This document shows, piece after piece, positions 17,427 to 29,600 of a DNA stretch of 64,000 nucleotides. Made by a program: the position numbers and the translations under genes. Source of the DNA: Halomonas sp. (GTDB taxonomy: Bacteria > Pseudomonadota > Gammaproteobacteria > Pseudomonadales > Halomonadaceae). The notes under the pieces were generated by a model, which was not told where the DNA came from, searched no databases, and saw nothing but the letters and a program-made list of their open reading frames with translations. Every line of letters starts with the position of its first letter. The stretch's first letter is position 1. The DNA is taken from assembly GCF_020832045.1 (NCBI RefSeq), contig NZ_JAFIFK010000077.1:1-64000 (forward strand). The letters run 5' to 3'.

Positions 17427-17454
17427 GCCGTCGGGCCGCATTCGACCCGACGGC
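17427..17454 (-). promoter_or_regulatory. Intercistronic hairpin between binding-protein and permease genes
   Basis: Perfect 9-bp arms GCCGTCGGG (17427-17435) and CCCGACGGC (17446-17454) with a 10-nt loop, and no T-run. It is placed where an RNA hairpin would protect the 3' end of the binding-protein message and lower expression of the downstream permease genes. Confidence 0.6.
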
Positions 17455-17463
17455 GCCGGTGCC

Positions 17464-18606
17464 TCACATCTGGCACTGTTCGTGATAGATGTCCTGGATG
17501 TTTTCCACGGCGATACCTATCAAGCGGTTGGTGGGCTGGCCATCGTCACCCTCGACCACCTCACGCACATAGATGTTCTGGATCGGGTGGTGGTTGGGGC
17601 CAAAACGGAATTCGCCACGCACGGAATCGAAATCCGCCTCGCGCAGCGCTTCGCGGAAGGCATCCTGCTCGCTCGGGTGGGCTTTCTCCAAGGCGCTCAA
17701 GATCAGGTTGGCGGTGTCGTAACCCTGAGCTGCATAGAGGGTCGGCATGCGGTTGTAGGCCTCACGGAAGCCTTCGACGAAGGCATGGTTCGCCTCGTTG
17801 TCGAGGTCGTAGGCCCAAAGTGAGGTGTTCATGGCGCCGATGGCTGCGCTGCCCACCGCCTTGATGATGGTCTCGTCGAAGGAGAAGGCGGCGCCGAACA
17901 CCGGCAGCTCGACCCCGGAGTTCTCCCACTGCTTCATGAACGATATGCCCATACCGCCCGGCAAGAAGAAGAACAGGCTGTCGGCATCGCTGGCGCGGAT
18001 CTGGGCGATCTCGGCGGCGTAGTCGGTCTGGCCCATCTGGGTGTAGATCTCGCCGACCACTTCCCCTTCGTAAAGATGCTTGAAACCAGCCAGGGCGTCG
18101 GTGCCAGCGGGGTAGTTGGGTGCCAGGATGATGGGGCGCTCGAAGCCCTGTTCACGCATGTAGGCTCCCATGGCGCCGTGCAAATTGTCGTTCTGGTAGG
18201 CGGCGTTGAAGTAGTTCTCATGACACATGCGCCCGGCCAGATCCGAGGGGCCGGCATTGGGCGAAATGTAGAACGTGCCCTGGCGTACGGCAGCGGGGAC
18301 TACCGCCATGGCCAGGTTGGAAAAGATGATACCGGTAAGGATATCGACGTTGTCGCGCTGCATGAACTCGTTGGAGAGGCTGCGCGCCAGGTCCGGGCGG
18401 TTGGCATCGTCCTGCACCAGGACCCGCACGTTGTCGCGGCCCGAGCGCTCGATGGCGAGCATGAAACCATCGCGTACGTCCACGCCGAGGTGCGAACCGC
18501 CGCCCGAAAGTGTGGTGATCATGCCGATCTTGACTTCATCGGCCTGGGCCGCCGCCATGGTGGCGGTCATCAACAGGCCGAGGCCAACGCTGGCTAGTGT
18601 TTTCAT
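17464..18606 (-). CDS. ABC transporter periplasmic substrate-binding protein (LivK-like)
   Basis: A 380-residue type I periplasmic binding protein from the ATG at 18606. Signal peptide MKTLASVGLGLLMTATMAAAQA with cleavage after AQA. Then the Leu/Ile/Val-binding fold starts at EVKIGMITTLSG. In a catabolic operon for 2-aminobenzoate it is likely tuned to an aromatic acid; a substrate-binding protein is also part of the A. evansii anthranilate cluster. Ligand identity is inference. Confidence 0.88.
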   Translation of the reverse strand: MKTLASVGLGLLMTATMAAAQADEVKIGMITTLSGGGSHLGVDVRDGFMLAIERSGRDNVRVLVQDDANRPDLARSLSNEFMQRDNVDILTGIIFSNLAMAVVPAAVRQGTFYISPNAGPSDLAGRMCHENYFNAAYQNDNLHGAMGAYMREQGFERPIILAPNYPAGTDALAGFKHLYEGEVVGEIYTQMGQTDYAAEIAQIRASDADSLFFFLPGGMGISFMKQWENSGVELPVFGAAFSFDETIIKAVGSAAIGAMNTSLWAYDLDNEANHAFVEGFREAYNRMPTLYAAQGYDTANLILSALEKAHPSEQDAFREALREADFDSVRGEFRFGPNHHPIQNIYVREVVEGDDGQPTNRLIGIAVENIQDIYHEQCQM

Positions 18607-18708
18607 GGGGACTCCCTCATCATCTCGTTTGTTATGGTCTTCGGCGCCGTGTCCAGCGCTTGTGCCGTGATTGCCCATCAGGTCGTGCCGTCGGACTTGT
18701 TTCCGCTG

Positions 18709-20367
18709 TCAGGCCAGTCCCTTGTCGGGCTGACTCCCACTGTTGGGATAATGCTCCTGACGCAGCCGAAAGCGCTGCACCTTGCCGGTGGCAGTCTTCG
18801 GCAGCGTTTCAACGAAGCGGATCGAACGCGGATACTTGTAGGGCGCGATGTGCTGCTTGACGAACGCCTGCAGTCGCTCGACACACGTAGAATCCTGTTC
18901 GACACCGGGAGACAGTACCACGAAGGCCTCGACGATCTGCCCACGCTGTGGGTCCGGTGCGCCGATGACGGCACATTCGGCCACCGCCTCGTGGGCCAGC
19001 AGCGCCGCTTCCACCTCCGGGCCGGCGATGTTGTAGCCGGCCGAGACGATCATATCGTCATTGCGTGCGGCGAAGTGGAAGTAACCCTCTTCGTCCTGGT
19101 AGAAGGCGTCGCCGGTGATATTCCAGCCGTCGCGGACATACTTGCGCTGACGCGTATCGTCCAGGTAGCGACAGCCAGTTGGACCACGTACAGCCAGCCG
19201 GCCCACTTCGCCGCGGGACACCTCTTGCATGTCGATGTCGACGATCTTCGCCTCGTAGCCCGCCACCGGTTTGCCGGTACAGGCCGGGCGATGATCGTCA
19301 AGACGGTTGGAAATGAAGATATGCAGCATCTCGGTGGCACCGATGCCATCGAGGATCGGTTTGCCGGTCTTCTCCATCCATTCATGGTAAATCGGTGCCG
19401 GCAGCGTTTCACCGGCCGACACCGCCAGCCGCAGGCTGTCCAGTTCTCCGGCGCTCGTCATTGAGGCGAGCATGGTGCGATAAGCGGTGGGCGCGGTGAA
19501 GACGATCGTCGCGCGGTGCTCGCGGATGATCTCCATCATGTTGGGCGGCGAGGCCTTTTCCAGCAGCACGGCCGTGGCACCGAAGCGCAGCGGGAAGATG
19601 GCGAGTCCGCCCAGGCCGAAGGTGAAGGCCAGCGGCGGCGAGCCGACGAAGACATCGTCGCAAGTGACCTGAAGCACCTCGCGGGCATAGCCGTCGGCAA
19701 TGATCATGAGGTCGCGGTGAAAGTGCATGGTCGCCTTGGGCATGCCGGTGGTGCCTGAAGTGAAGCCGAGCAGGGCGACATCGGTGGCGGCTGTCGCCAC
19801 CGCCTCGAATTCGCTCGGCTTGTCGAGTGCCAGGCGGTCGAGCTCGGCATCGTGGTTGGCGGTACCGTCGAAGCCGACGATGCGCTGCAGAAAGGCGCTG
19901 TCGCTGGCGCAGGCTTCCAGCTCCTCGAGCAGGCGGGTGTCGCACAGGGCCAAAGCCACTTCGGCCTTGTCGACGATCTGGGCCAGCTCACCGGCTCGCA
20001 GCATCGGCATGGTGTTGACCACTACCGCACCGGCCTTGGTCGCAGCCAGCCAGCAGGCGACCATGGCAGGGTTGTTGGCCGAGCGGATCAGTACCCGGTT
20101 ACCTGGGCGCAGGCCTAAGTCTTCCACCAGAACATGGGCCAGGCGATTGGTCCACTCATGGAGTTCGCGATAGCTGCGTTGGCGACCGTTGCCAATCAGT
20201 GCCACGCGGTCGCCGTGGCCGCGCTCGACCCACCGGTCGCAGAGCTCCGCCGCGGCGTTGAGACGCTCGGGGTAGTCGAATCCGTCCAACTTCAGCTCCG
20301 GCCACTCCTGTGCGGGCGGCAACCGGTCCTGCGTGAAGGTATCGGCATGGGCCGACGCTGTGTTCAT
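18709..20367 (-). CDS. abmG: 2-aminobenzoate-CoA ligase
   Basis: A 552-residue acyl-adenylating enzyme. The start at 20367 is preferred to the ATG at 20373 because GGAG lies 7 nt before it. The AMP-binding motif is GFTSGTTGMPKATMHF (around residues 175-190) and the C-terminal domain has RNDDMIVSAGYNI and the catalytic Lys region TATGKVQRF. The sequence style matches benzoate/2-aminobenzoate-CoA ligases, and the operon contains every other part of the anthranilate-CoA route. Role: anthranilate + ATP + CoA to 2-aminobenzoyl-CoA. Benzoate- or salicylate-CoA ligase are the alternatives. Confidence 0.85.
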   Translation of the reverse strand: MNTASAHADTFTQDRLPPAQEWPELKLDGFDYPERLNAAAELCDRWVERGHGDRVALIGNGRQRSYRELHEWTNRLAHVLVEDLGLRPGNRVLIRSANNPAMVACWLAATKAGAVVVNTMPMLRAGELAQIVDKAEVALALCDTRLLEELEACASDSAFLQRIVGFDGTANHDAELDRLALDKPSEFEAVATAATDVALLGFTSGTTGMPKATMHFHRDLMIIADGYAREVLQVTCDDVFVGSPPLAFTFGLGGLAIFPLRFGATAVLLEKASPPNMMEIIREHRATIVFTAPTAYRTMLASMTSAGELDSLRLAVSAGETLPAPIYHEWMEKTGKPILDGIGATEMLHIFISNRLDDHRPACTGKPVAGYEAKIVDIDMQEVSRGEVGRLAVRGPTGCRYLDDTRQRKYVRDGWNITGDAFYQDEEGYFHFAARNDDMIVSAGYNIAGPEVEAALLAHEAVAECAVIGAPDPQRGQIVEAFVVLSPGVEQDSTCVERLQAFVKQHIAPYKYPRSIRFVETLPKTATGKVQRFRLRQEHYPNSGSQPDKGLA

Positions 20368-20473
20368 GACCATTCTCCGTACTTCGTTGTTGTTGTTCGG
20401 CGCCGAGGCGTCGACAGGGGGATACGGGTCTGGCGTGTCTTGTCGCTGTCGTTATTCGTCTTGTTGCGTTAGT

Positions 20474-21615
<1,142 letters not shown>

Positions 21616-21616
<1 letters not shown>

Positions 21617-22425
21617 CAATCCCCCTCGAAGACCGGCTTCTGTTTGGCGGCAAAGGCGCGATAGGCGCGCTCGAAGTCGCGGGTCTGCATGCAGATCGCC
21701 TGCGCCTGGGCCTCGGCCTCGATGGCCTGCTCCAGGCTCATCGACCACTCCTGGTTGAGCTGGGTCTTGGTGATGCCGTGGGCGAAAGTCGGCCCTTGGG
21801 CCAGGCGGGTGGCGTAAGCAATGGCCTCGGCCTCCAGTGTGTCCGCCTCCACCAGGCGGTTGTAGAACCCCCATTGATGACCCTCTTCCGCGGCCATACT
21901 GCGACCGCTGTAGAGCAGGTCGGCGGCGCGACCCTGGCCGATGATGCGAGGCAGCATGGCACAGGCCCCCATGTCGCATCCCGCAAGGCCAACCCGGGTG
22001 AAGAGAAAAGCGGTGCTCGCCTGGGGCGTGGCGAAGCGGATGTCCGAGGCCATGGCGATGATGGCGCCGGCGCCGACGCAGACGCCGTCAATGGCGCTGA
22101 TGACCGGTTTGGTGCAGTGGATCATCGCCTTGACCAGATCGCCGGTCATGCGGGTGAATTCCAGCAGGCCCTTCATGTCGCGACCCACCAGCGGGGCGAT
22201 GATTTCGTGCACGTCGCCGCCGGAACAGAAATTGCCGCCGTTGGAGGCGAACACCACCGCCTTGACGTCCTCGGCGTAGACCAGGTGGCGGAAGGTGTCG
22301 CGCAGCTCGGCATAGCTGTCGAAGGTGAGCGGATTCTTGCGTTCGGGGCGGTCCAGGCGGATCACCGCCACCTCGCCCTCCATGCGCCACAGGAAATGTT
22401 GGGGCGCCAATTCGGCCAGTTTCAT
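21616..22425 (-). CDS. Enoyl-CoA hydratase/isomerase family protein
   Basis: A 269-residue crotonase-fold protein. The oxyanion hole region is [15 protein letters not shown] (about residue 60) and the second is [17 protein letters not shown]. It may hydrate an unsaturated CoA thioester or hydrolytically open the ring (crotonase-fold ring hydrolases exist). It overlaps the MarR gene by 4 bp. It resembles the enoyl-CoA hydratase of the A. evansii anthranilate cluster in position and type. Confidence 0.88.
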
Positions 22426-22889
22426 TGCTGTTCTCCCTTGTCTGCCGGCAAGCGGTGCAGCAGCTCGCCGATATGGTGGGCATCTTCTTCACTAACGCCT
22501 TCCAGCAGGTCGTCGACCCAGCTTTCGTGGGCTTGTGCCATGACGGTGAAGGCATCGCACCCGGCGGAGGTGAGACGTACCAGGGTGGCGCGGCGGTCGC
22601 CCTCGATGGCGATTCGCTCCACCAGGCCGTCGTCGGCCAGGCGGTCGACGATGCCGGTGACATTGCCGTTGGAAACGCGCAGCCGCTTGGAGAGCTCGTT
22701 CATCTTGAGCCCCTCGCGGTCGCGATAGAGCGCGGCCATGACGTCGAAGCGAGGCAAGGTGGAGTCGAACTCCAGGCGCAGCTTCTCGCGCAGCGCCGCT
22801 TCCACCTGACGGGTGACCCTGAGCATGCGCAGCCACAGGCGCAGGCGCTCCTTGCTCAGGGACTCCTGTCTCAGTTGCTGGGCCGTCAT
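22422..22889 (-). CDS. MarR-family regulator of the anthranilate operon
   Basis: A 155-residue MarR protein: winged HTH in residues about 55-110 ([22 protein letters not shown]) with the wing [10 protein letters not shown]. It lies inside the operon with ATGA overlaps on both sides, so it is cotranscribed with its presumed targets. The likely operator is the palindrome at 25968-25997, which overlaps the -35 of the operon promoter. The inducer is probably 2-aminobenzoyl-CoA or another CoA thioester, by analogy with MarR regulators of aromatic-CoA pathways. Confidence 0.88.
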   Translation of the reverse strand: MTAQQLRQESLSKERLRLWLRMLRVTRQVEAALREKLRLEFDSTLPRFDVMAALYRDREGLKMNELSKRLRVSNGNVTGIVDRLADDGLVERIAIEGDRRATLVRLTSAGCDAFTVMAQAHESWVDDLLEGVSEEDAHHIGELLHRLPADKGEQQ

Positions 22890-23629
22890 GCTTCGCCTCC
22901 CGAGATCGAAATAGCCTGACCGTTGATGGCGCCGCTATGCGGGCCGCACAGCCACAATGCCGTGGCGGTCACCTCGGCGGGCTGGATCAGACGCCCCGTG
23001 GGATTGGTCGATTGCAGGTGGGCGCGGGCCTGCTTCGGGCTCTGGCCGGTCTTGGCCACGATGGTGGCGACACTGGCCTCGAGCAGCGGAGTCTCGGTGA
23101 AGCCGGGGCACAGCGCGTTGACGGTAACGTCCCGGCCCGCGATCTCCTGGGCCAGAGCGCGCACCAGCCCGACCACGCCATGTTTGGCGGCGCAGTAGGG
23201 CGCCACGTAGGCGTAGCCCTTGAGCCCGGCGGTGGAGGCCACGGCGATCAGCCGCCCGCCGTCGCGCAGGTGCTTGAGCCCCTCGCGCAGGGTGAGGAAG
23301 ACACCGGTCAGGTTGACATCCAGCATGCGCTGCCACTGCTCCAGTTCGGTTCTGGCCAGCGGGGCACTCTCCGCCGCACCGGCGTTGGCGATGACGATAT
23401 CGACCTCGCCGAGACGCTCGAACAGTGCCGTCATGTCGGCTTCGCTCGTGACATCCGCCACTTCGGCAGTGATTGCCGGATGGCGCTTGGCCATGGCTTC
23501 CAATGGCTCGCGGCGCCGTCCGCTGATGGTCACCTCGGCGCCGGCCTCGGCGAAAGCCAGCGCCATGTCGGCGCCGATCCCGCTGCCGCCGCCGGTGATC
23601 ACCGCGCGCCTGCCCTTCAGGTGGCTCAT
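22886..23629 (-). CDS. SDR-family 3-hydroxyacyl-CoA dehydrogenase-like oxidoreductase
   Basis: A 247-residue short-chain dehydrogenase from the ATG at 23629, overlapping the monooxygenase stop by ATGA. Cofactor motif [12 protein letters not shown] near residue 12, NAGAAES in the middle, catalytic Ser in [13 protein letters not shown] and the YCAAK (Y-x3-K) pair. It would oxidise a hydroxyl on the alicyclic or opened CoA thioester, the third beta-oxidation-type enzyme of the operon. An alternative is 3-hydroxybutyrate dehydrogenase-like activity. Confidence 0.88.
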   Translation of the reverse strand: MSHLKGRRAVITGGGSGIGADMALAFAEAGAEVTISGRRREPLEAMAKRHPAITAEVADVTSEADMTALFERLGEVDIVIANAGAAESAPLARTELEQWQRMLDVNLTGVFLTLREGLKHLRDGGRLIAVASTAGLKGYAYVAPYCAAKHGVVGLVRALAQEIAGRDVTVNALCPGFTETPLLEASVATIVAKTGQSPKQARAHLQSTNPTGRLIQPAEVTATALWLCGPHSGAINGQAISISGGEA

Positions 23630-25911
23630 GTCCAGCCCTCGCCGCGCTCGGCCAGGCGCTGCAGCTGGTCGCGTCCGGCGCGGTAGGGCGCCGGCCAGTC
23701 GCACTCGCCGTCCTGTAGGCCGGCGGCGGCATGCAGCGTCCAGTAGGGGTCGGCCAGATGCGGTCGTGCCAGGCACACCAGATCGGCGCGGCCCGCCATC
23801 AGGATCGAGTTGACGTGGTCGGCCTGGTAGATGTTGCCAACCGCCATTGTCGACATGCCAGTCTCGTTGCGGATGCGATCGGAGAAGGGGGTCTGGAACA
23901 TGCGTCCGTAGACCGGCCGCGCCCTAGTCGAGGTCTGCCCGGCGGAGACATCGACGATATCGACCTCTGCACTTTTGAGCAGGCGGGCAATTTTCACCGC
24001 CTCGTCGGGGGTGACCCCTTCGTCGCCGACCCAGTCGTTGGCCGAGATACGCACCGCCAGCGGCTTGTGGGCCGGCCACGCCAGGCGCACCGCGCGGATC
24101 ACCTCCAGCGGGTAGCGCATGCGATTTTCCAGCGAGCCGCCGTACTCGTCATCGCGGCGGTTGGTCAGCGGCGTGATGAACGAGGAGAGCAAGTAGCCGT
24201 GGGCGGCGTGCACCTCGAGCATGTCGAAGCCGGCGCGCTCGGCCATTTTCGCTGCGGCGACGAATTCGTCGCGCACACGCTCCATGTCGGTACGATCCAT
24301 GGCCTTGGGCACCTGGTTGCGCTCCGACCAGGGCACGGCGGAAGCCGCCAGTATCGGCCAGTTGCCCTCGGGCAGCGGGGCATCCATTTCCTGCCAGCCG
24401 AGCTGGGTCGAGCCCTTGGGTCCGGAGTGGCCGATCTGGGCACACACTTTGGCGGACGTTTCGGCATGAACGAAATCGCAAAGCCGCTTCCAGGCCGCTT
24501 CGTGCTCCGGGTCGTAGAGCCCGGGGCAGCCCGGGGTAATGCGCCCCTCGGGCGAAACGCAGGTCATCTCGGTATAGACCAGCCCGGCACCGCCCTTGGC
24601 GCGCTCGGCGTAGTGCACGAAATGCCAGTCGGTGGGCCGTCCCTCCTCCGCCTTATACTGAGCCATGGGCGAGACGACGATACGATTCTCGAGTCGCATG
24701 TCGCGCAGTTGGAAAGGTGCGAACATCGGCGCACGGCGCGAGCCCTCGTTGCCGGCCTGGGCCTGGAACCAGCCTTCAGCGCTCGCCAGCCATTTGGGGT
24801 CGCGCAGGCGCAGGTTTTCGTGGCTGATGCGCTGGGAGCGGGTCAGAAGCGAATAGTTGAACTGCACCGGGTCGAGGTTCAGGTAGCGCTCCACCTGCTC
24901 GAACCACTCGGTGGAATTGCGCGCCGCCGACTGTAGGCGCAACACCTCGGTGCGGCGCTCCTCCTCGTAGCGGGCGAAGGCGCTGGCCATGTCGGGCTCG
25001 CTGTGCAGGTACTCCACCAGGGCAATGGCGCTCTCGAGCGCCAGCTTGGTGCCTGAACCGATGGAGAAATGCGCGGTGGCTGCGGCGTCACCCATCAGTA
25101 CGACATTGTCGAAGCTCCAACGCGCGCACAGTACGCGGGGGAAGTTGATCCAGGCCGAGCCGCGGATGTGGTTGGCGTTGGTCATCAGCGCATGGCCGCC
25201 GAGATGGCGGGCGAAGATCCGCTCGCACACGGCAATGGATTCCTGCTGGCTCATCTCGCCGAAGCCGAAGGCCTGCCAGGTAGCTTCGCTGCACTCGACG
25301 ATGAAGGTCGCGGTGTCGGCGTCGAACTGGTAGGCGTGCGCCCACACCCAGCCATGTTCCGTCTTCTCGAAGATGAAGGTGAAGGCATCGTTGAAGGTCT
25401 GGTGGGTACCCAGCCAGACGAACTTGCAGGCGCGCACGTCGATATTGGGCTGGAAGTGGTGGGCGTAGCGCTGGCGGGTGCGTGAATTGAGGCCATCGGC
25501 CGCCATTACCAGGTCGAACTCATGGCGCAGCTCGTCGATGCTCGCTTCAGGCACGTCGCTTTCGAAGCGCAGATCGATATCGAGCTCCCGAGCGCGCTGC
25601 TGCAGCAACACCAGCAGCTTGTGGCGGCCGATGCCGCAGAAGCCGTGGCCGGTGGAAACCGTCTTCACGCCATCGTGGATGACCGCGATGTCGTCCCAGT
25701 AGGCGAAGTGCTCGCGGATGCGAGCCGCACTCACGGGGTCATTGGCGGCCAGGTTGTCCAGCGTCTCGTCGGAGAGCACCACGCCCCAGCCGAAGGTGTC
25801 GTCGGCGCGATTGCGCTCAAGCACCACGACTTCGTGAGTAGGGTCCTTGAGCTTCATGCTGATGGCGAAATAAAGGCCGGCGGGGCCGCCGCCGAGGCAG
25901 GCGATTTTCAT
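23626..25911 (-). CDS. 2-aminobenzoyl-CoA monooxygenase/reductase (bifunctional flavoprotein)
   Basis: A 761-residue fusion from the ATG at 25911. Residues 1 to about 375 form a class A FAD monooxygenase (N-terminal [15 protein letters not shown]; late [21 protein letters not shown] motif). Residues about 390-761 form an old-yellow-enzyme FMN reductase ([21 protein letters not shown]; active-site [24 protein letters not shown]). This exact fusion and size (about 85 kDa) define the A. evansii enzyme that monooxygenates and then reduces 2-aminobenzoyl-CoA to 2-amino-5-oxocyclohex-1-ene-1-carboxyl-CoA. It is often mislabelled salicylyl-CoA 5-hydroxylase. First gene of the operon. Confidence 0.9.
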   Translation of the reverse strand: MKIACLGGGPAGLYFAISMKLKDPTHEVVVLERNRADDTFGWGVVLSDETLDNLAANDPVSAARIREHFAYWDDIAVIHDGVKTVSTGHGFCGIGRHKLLVLLQQRARELDIDLRFESDVPEASIDELRHEFDLVMAADGLNSRTRQRYAHHFQPNIDVRACKFVWLGTHQTFNDAFTFIFEKTEHGWVWAHAYQFDADTATFIVECSEATWQAFGFGEMSQQESIAVCERIFARHLGGHALMTNANHIRGSAWINFPRVLCARWSFDNVVLMGDAAATAHFSIGSGTKLALESAIALVEYLHSEPDMASAFARYEEERRTEVLRLQSAARNSTEWFEQVERYLNLDPVQFNYSLLTRSQRISHENLRLRDPKWLASAEGWFQAQAGNEGSRRAPMFAPFQLRDMRLENRIVVSPMAQYKAEEGRPTDWHFVHYAERAKGGAGLVYTEMTCVSPEGRITPGCPGLYDPEHEAAWKRLCDFVHAETSAKVCAQIGHSGPKGSTQLGWQEMDAPLPEGNWPILAASAVPWSERNQVPKAMDRTDMERVRDEFVAAAKMAERAGFDMLEVHAAHGYLLSSFITPLTNRRDDEYGGSLENRMRYPLEVIRAVRLAWPAHKPLAVRISANDWVGDEGVTPDEAVKIARLLKSAEVDIVDVSAGQTSTRARPVYGRMFQTPFSDRIRNETGMSTMAVGNIYQADHVNSILMAGRADLVCLARPHLADPYWTLHAAAGLQDGECDWPAPYRAGRDQLQRLAERGEGWT

Positions 25912-25945
25912 GGTGTCTAGCCGTATCGTTGTTGTAGTGAAATTC

Positions 25946-25974
25946 AAATTAGACCCAACGGAAAATTACTTCAA
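25946..25974 (-). promoter_or_regulatory. Promoter of the anthranilate operon
   Basis: On the minus strand, -35 TTGAAG (25969-25974) and -10 TAATTT (25946-25951) are separated by exactly 17 bp, about 35 nt upstream of the ATG at 25911. The -35 lies inside a palindromic operator, as expected for a repressor-controlled promoter. Confidence 0.6.
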
Positions 25975-25997
25975 GCTTAAAATTTCAAGCTTGAAGT
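25968..25997. promoter_or_regulatory. Palindromic operator, probably for the operon's MarR protein
   Basis: ACTTCAAGCTT (25968-25978) and AAGCTTGAAGT (25987-25997) are perfect inverted arms with an 8-bp spacer. The right half also contains the self-complementary 12-mer TTCAAGCTTGAA (25984-25995). It overlaps the -35 of the operon promoter. Confidence 0.6.
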
Positions 25998-26119
25998 ATC
26001 CCGGCGGCCACTCTTTTGCCGTGGCCAAGGATTGACACTCAGGCTGGCAGCGGCGAGTCTGGCATTTGGGTTCGGCAGGGTCCGGGCTGCAACCGGCTTA
26101 CAAGGGAAGGAGGCTCACG

Positions 26120-26608
26120 ATGCTGGAAGAGTGCAAGACAGCCAGGGAGCGCTGGGGTGGCGTGCATCAGCTGATCGACCGATGGCTCGATGAGCGTCGG
26201 GAGCTGCTGGTCAGCTTCATTGAGCTCAAGGAGGCCTGCGATACCGAACTCGAGGCGGTGGACAAGCCCCAGATCGATCGCTTCAGTGAGCTTCTGATGG
26301 ACTACATCAGCGCCGGTCACTTCGAAATCTACCCGCAGCTGCGCGAGGAGGCCAACGCCTTCGAGGATCATGATGCGCTGGAAATCGCCGGCAAGCTGCT
26401 CGAGCGCCTGGAACTCTCCACCGAACTGGTCCTGGCCTTCGATGCCGACTTCTCGACGCCAGTCCGCTGCCAGCACTTCCTGCCACGCCTGCCTGCCTGG
26501 CTCGATCGCCTCGCCAAAGGACTCACCGAGCGTTTTGCGCTGGAGGATCAGCTGATCGCTCGCCTGCACGCCGCGCACACGCCGCTGACGGAAGAACAGA
26601 CCGAGTAG
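26120..26608 (+). CDS. rsd: Rsd/AlgQ anti-sigma-70 factor
   Basis: A 162-residue all-helical protein of the Rsd/AlgQ family from the ATG at 26120, preceded by GGGAAGGAGG. The N-terminus (ARERWGGVHQLIDRWLDERRELLV) and the YCQHFLP-like segment (RCQHFLPRL) are diagnostic. Rsd binds region 4 of the housekeeping sigma factor and favours alternative sigma factors in stationary phase. It sits alone between the anthranilate promoter and a bidirectional terminator. Confidence 0.9.
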   Translation: MLEECKTARERWGGVHQLIDRWLDERRELLVSFIELKEACDTELEAVDKPQIDRFSELLMDYISAGHFEIYPQLREEANAFEDHDALEIAGKLLERLELSTELVLAFDADFSTPVRCQHFLPRLPAWLDRLAKGLTERFALEDQLIARLHAAHTPLTEEQTE

Positions 26609-26640
26609 CGCTAGGTCGCACGACCGCTCATGTTTTCCGC

Positions 26641-26675
26641 CGCCGCCCCGGACCCTGGTCCGGGGCGGCGGCGTT
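26641..26675. terminator. Terminator hairpin between convergent rsd and RND genes
   Basis: A perfect 14-bp inverted repeat (CGCCGCCCCGGACC at 26641-26654, partner 26657-26670) with CT between arms and a short T-run (GCGTTTCG) after it on the plus strand. It lies between two converging genes and can serve both. Confidence 0.7.
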
Positions 26676-26687
26676 TCGAGAGTCGCT

Positions 26688-29600
26688 TCAGGTCGCCGCC
26701 GGTTCGCCCTCGACCGATTCGCGCTGCGGAACCCGGCGCTGCCAGAGGATCAGCATGCAGGGTGTCAGCAGCAGCGTCAGGCCGGTGGCGAACACCAGCC
26801 CGCCGGCGATGGCACTGGAGAGCTGCGTCCACCACTGGGTAGAGGGAGCGCCGATACCCAGGCTTGGGGCGAACAGGTTGACATTGATCTCCAGCACCAT
26901 CGGCATCAGGCCGAGCACGGTGGTGATGGCGGTGAGCAGTACCGGCCGCAGGCGCAATCCACCGGCCTGCAGCGCTGCATCGTAGGGGGCCAGACCCGCC
27001 TGACGCAGCTCGTTGTAGGTGTCGATGAGCACGATGTTATTGTTCACCACGATGCCCGCAAGGGCGATGATGCCCATGCCCACCATGACGATGCCGAACG
27101 GCTGACCGTTGATCAGCAGGCCCATCAGCACCCCGGCAGTGGAAAAGACGATCGCCGACAGCACCAGCAGGGCCTGGTAGAGGCTGTTGAACTGAGTCAC
27201 CAGGATCAGCAGCATCAGGCCGATGGCGACCAGGAAGGCGGTAATCAAAAAGCGGCTGGCCTCCTCCTGGTCCTCCTGCTCGCCGGCGACGTTGACCCGG
27301 ACGCCCTCGGGCGGTGGGCCCAGCGCCGTGAGCAGCGCTCGCAGTCGTTCGTCCGGCTGATAGCCTTGGGCCACATCCGCCTCCAGAGTAATGGCGCGCT
27401 GGCCATCGATCCTGTGCAGGGTGCCGACCCGTGGAGCAGGCTCCAGGCTGGCGAAATGGGAAATCGGTACCTGCCCGCGGGACGTGTTGAGGGTCAAACG
27501 GTCGAGTTGATCGATGCTGCGCCAGTCATGGGGAAAGCGCACGCTTATGTCGACTTCATCCGGGGCATGGGCCGGCCGGTAGCTCGCCACACGCAGGCCG
27601 TTGGTGACGAGCTGTACGGCGCTGCCGACGGCAGCCACGTCGGCTCCCAGCCTGGCGGCCGCGGCACGGTCAACGTTGAGGCGCCATTCGATGCCGGGCA
27701 GGCTGCGATTGTCTTCGATGTCGCGAAAGCCGCCCAGCCGTTCCATCTCCTGACGTATGCGTTCCACGGCCGCTTCGCCGTCCGCCGCCTCGACGGCGCT
27801 GATCTCGAGCACGATGGGTTTGCCGCCGCCCGGTCCTTGCTCCTGCTCGCGAAATTCCAGCACCACGCCGGGCAGATCGGCGGTGCGCTCGGCCATCTCG
27901 TTCATGATCACCCTGGCCGGACGACGCTCCTGCCAGTCGATCAACTCGAACTGCACCGTGCCGATCACGTCGCTGCCGAGCTGCTCGTTGGGCACGCCGT
28001 AGGAGCGGGCGTAGAGCGCCTGCACCTCGCTCATGCCGGCCAGACGCGATTCGACCCGGCGTACGATGGCGTCCTTCTCCAAGGCCGAGAAATCGCCGCG
28101 GGAGCGCACGACTACTTGTGCACTTTCCGGTTCGACGGCGGGGAAGAACTCGACGCCGTGATTGAAACGCGCGTACCCGACGAAGATCAGCGCCATAAGC
28201 AGCAGGGCGATCAGCAGCGTCATGCCGGGCCATGCCAGCAGCCGGGCCAGGGTGGCGCGATACAGCCGCCCGCCGGCGGTAATCATCTCTTCGCCGTGCA
28301 CGGCTCTGCTGGCGCGAACGCTGAACACGCCGCCCAGGGTGGGCAGGAAGATCAGCGCCATGGCGAGCGAAGCGAGCAGGCAGAGGATCACCGTGGCCGG
28401 CAGGTACTTCATGAATTCCCCGACCACGCCGGGCCAGAACAGCAGCGGAAAGAATACCGCCAGTGTGGTGGCGGTGGCGGCGATTACCGGCCAGCTCATG
28501 CGTGACGCGGCGTTGACCCAGGCCTCGCGCGGCGGCTGGCCCTCACGCAGGTTGCGGTCGGCCAGTTCGCTGACCACGATGGCGCCGTCCACCAGCATGC
28601 CGGCGACTAAAATGAGGGCGAACAGCACCACGATGTTGAGGGTATAGCCGATGGTCCAGATCAGCAGGATGCCGGTAAGAAAGGCGCCGGGTATGGTCAG
28701 TCCCACCATCAGCGCCGAACGCACGCCCATCGCCGCCAGAATCACGATCAACACCAGTACCACGGCGGTCAGCACGTTGTTGAGCAGCTCCGAGAGCATC
28801 TGATCGACGGTGACCGACTGGTCCATGATCGTGGTGATCGAGAGCTCCTCGGGTAGCAGCGGTGCGGCGTCGGCGAGAATGTCGCGCACGCCTTCGATGG
28901 TGGCGATCAGGTTGGCGCCGGCGCGTTTGGAAATCTCCAGCACCAGGGCCGGTTCGTCATCGATGCGGGCGAAGCCGGCGGGGTCCTTGAAGGTGGGGTG
29001 GATCCAGCCCACGTCGGCAAAGGTCACTACCCGGTCGCCGTCGACTTTCACCGGCATGCCCAGCACATCGTCCAGCGACTCGATGATGCCGGGTACCTTG
29101 ACTGGGCTGCGGCCGGCACCGGTATCCAGGCTGCCGGCGGCGACCAGTCGGTTGTTGCGGGTAATGAGGTTGAACAGGCTGTCGAAGTCCACGCCGTAGC
29201 TGTCGAGTACCAGCGGGTCGATGACGATCTCCATCAGCTCCTCGCGCTCACCGCCGATGTCGACCTCCAAGACCTCGGGTACGCCCTCGAAGGCGTCCTG
29301 CAACTGGCGAGCGATGGCCAGCCGCCGGGTCTCCTCGATGGGCCCCGAAAGCCCCAGGGTCAGTACCGGGAAGAGGCCGACGTTGACCTCGAAGACGCGC
29401 GGCTCCTCGGCTTCGTCGGGCAGGGAGGCGTTGGCGATGTCGACCCGCTCGCGGACGTCGGCCAGCGCCCGGCGGGGATCGAAGCCGGCATCGAACTCCA
29501 GGGTGACGGCAGCGTGCCCCTCACTGGCCTGGGCAGTCATCTTGCGTACGCCCTCGATGGTGCGCAACTCCTGCTCCATGGGCCGCACCAGCAGCCGCTC

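Noticed and set aside
16485-17441. A 318-codon frame alongside livH
   Set aside because: Same strand but different frame from livH; translation is Arg/His/Pro-rich and lacks hydrophobic segments.
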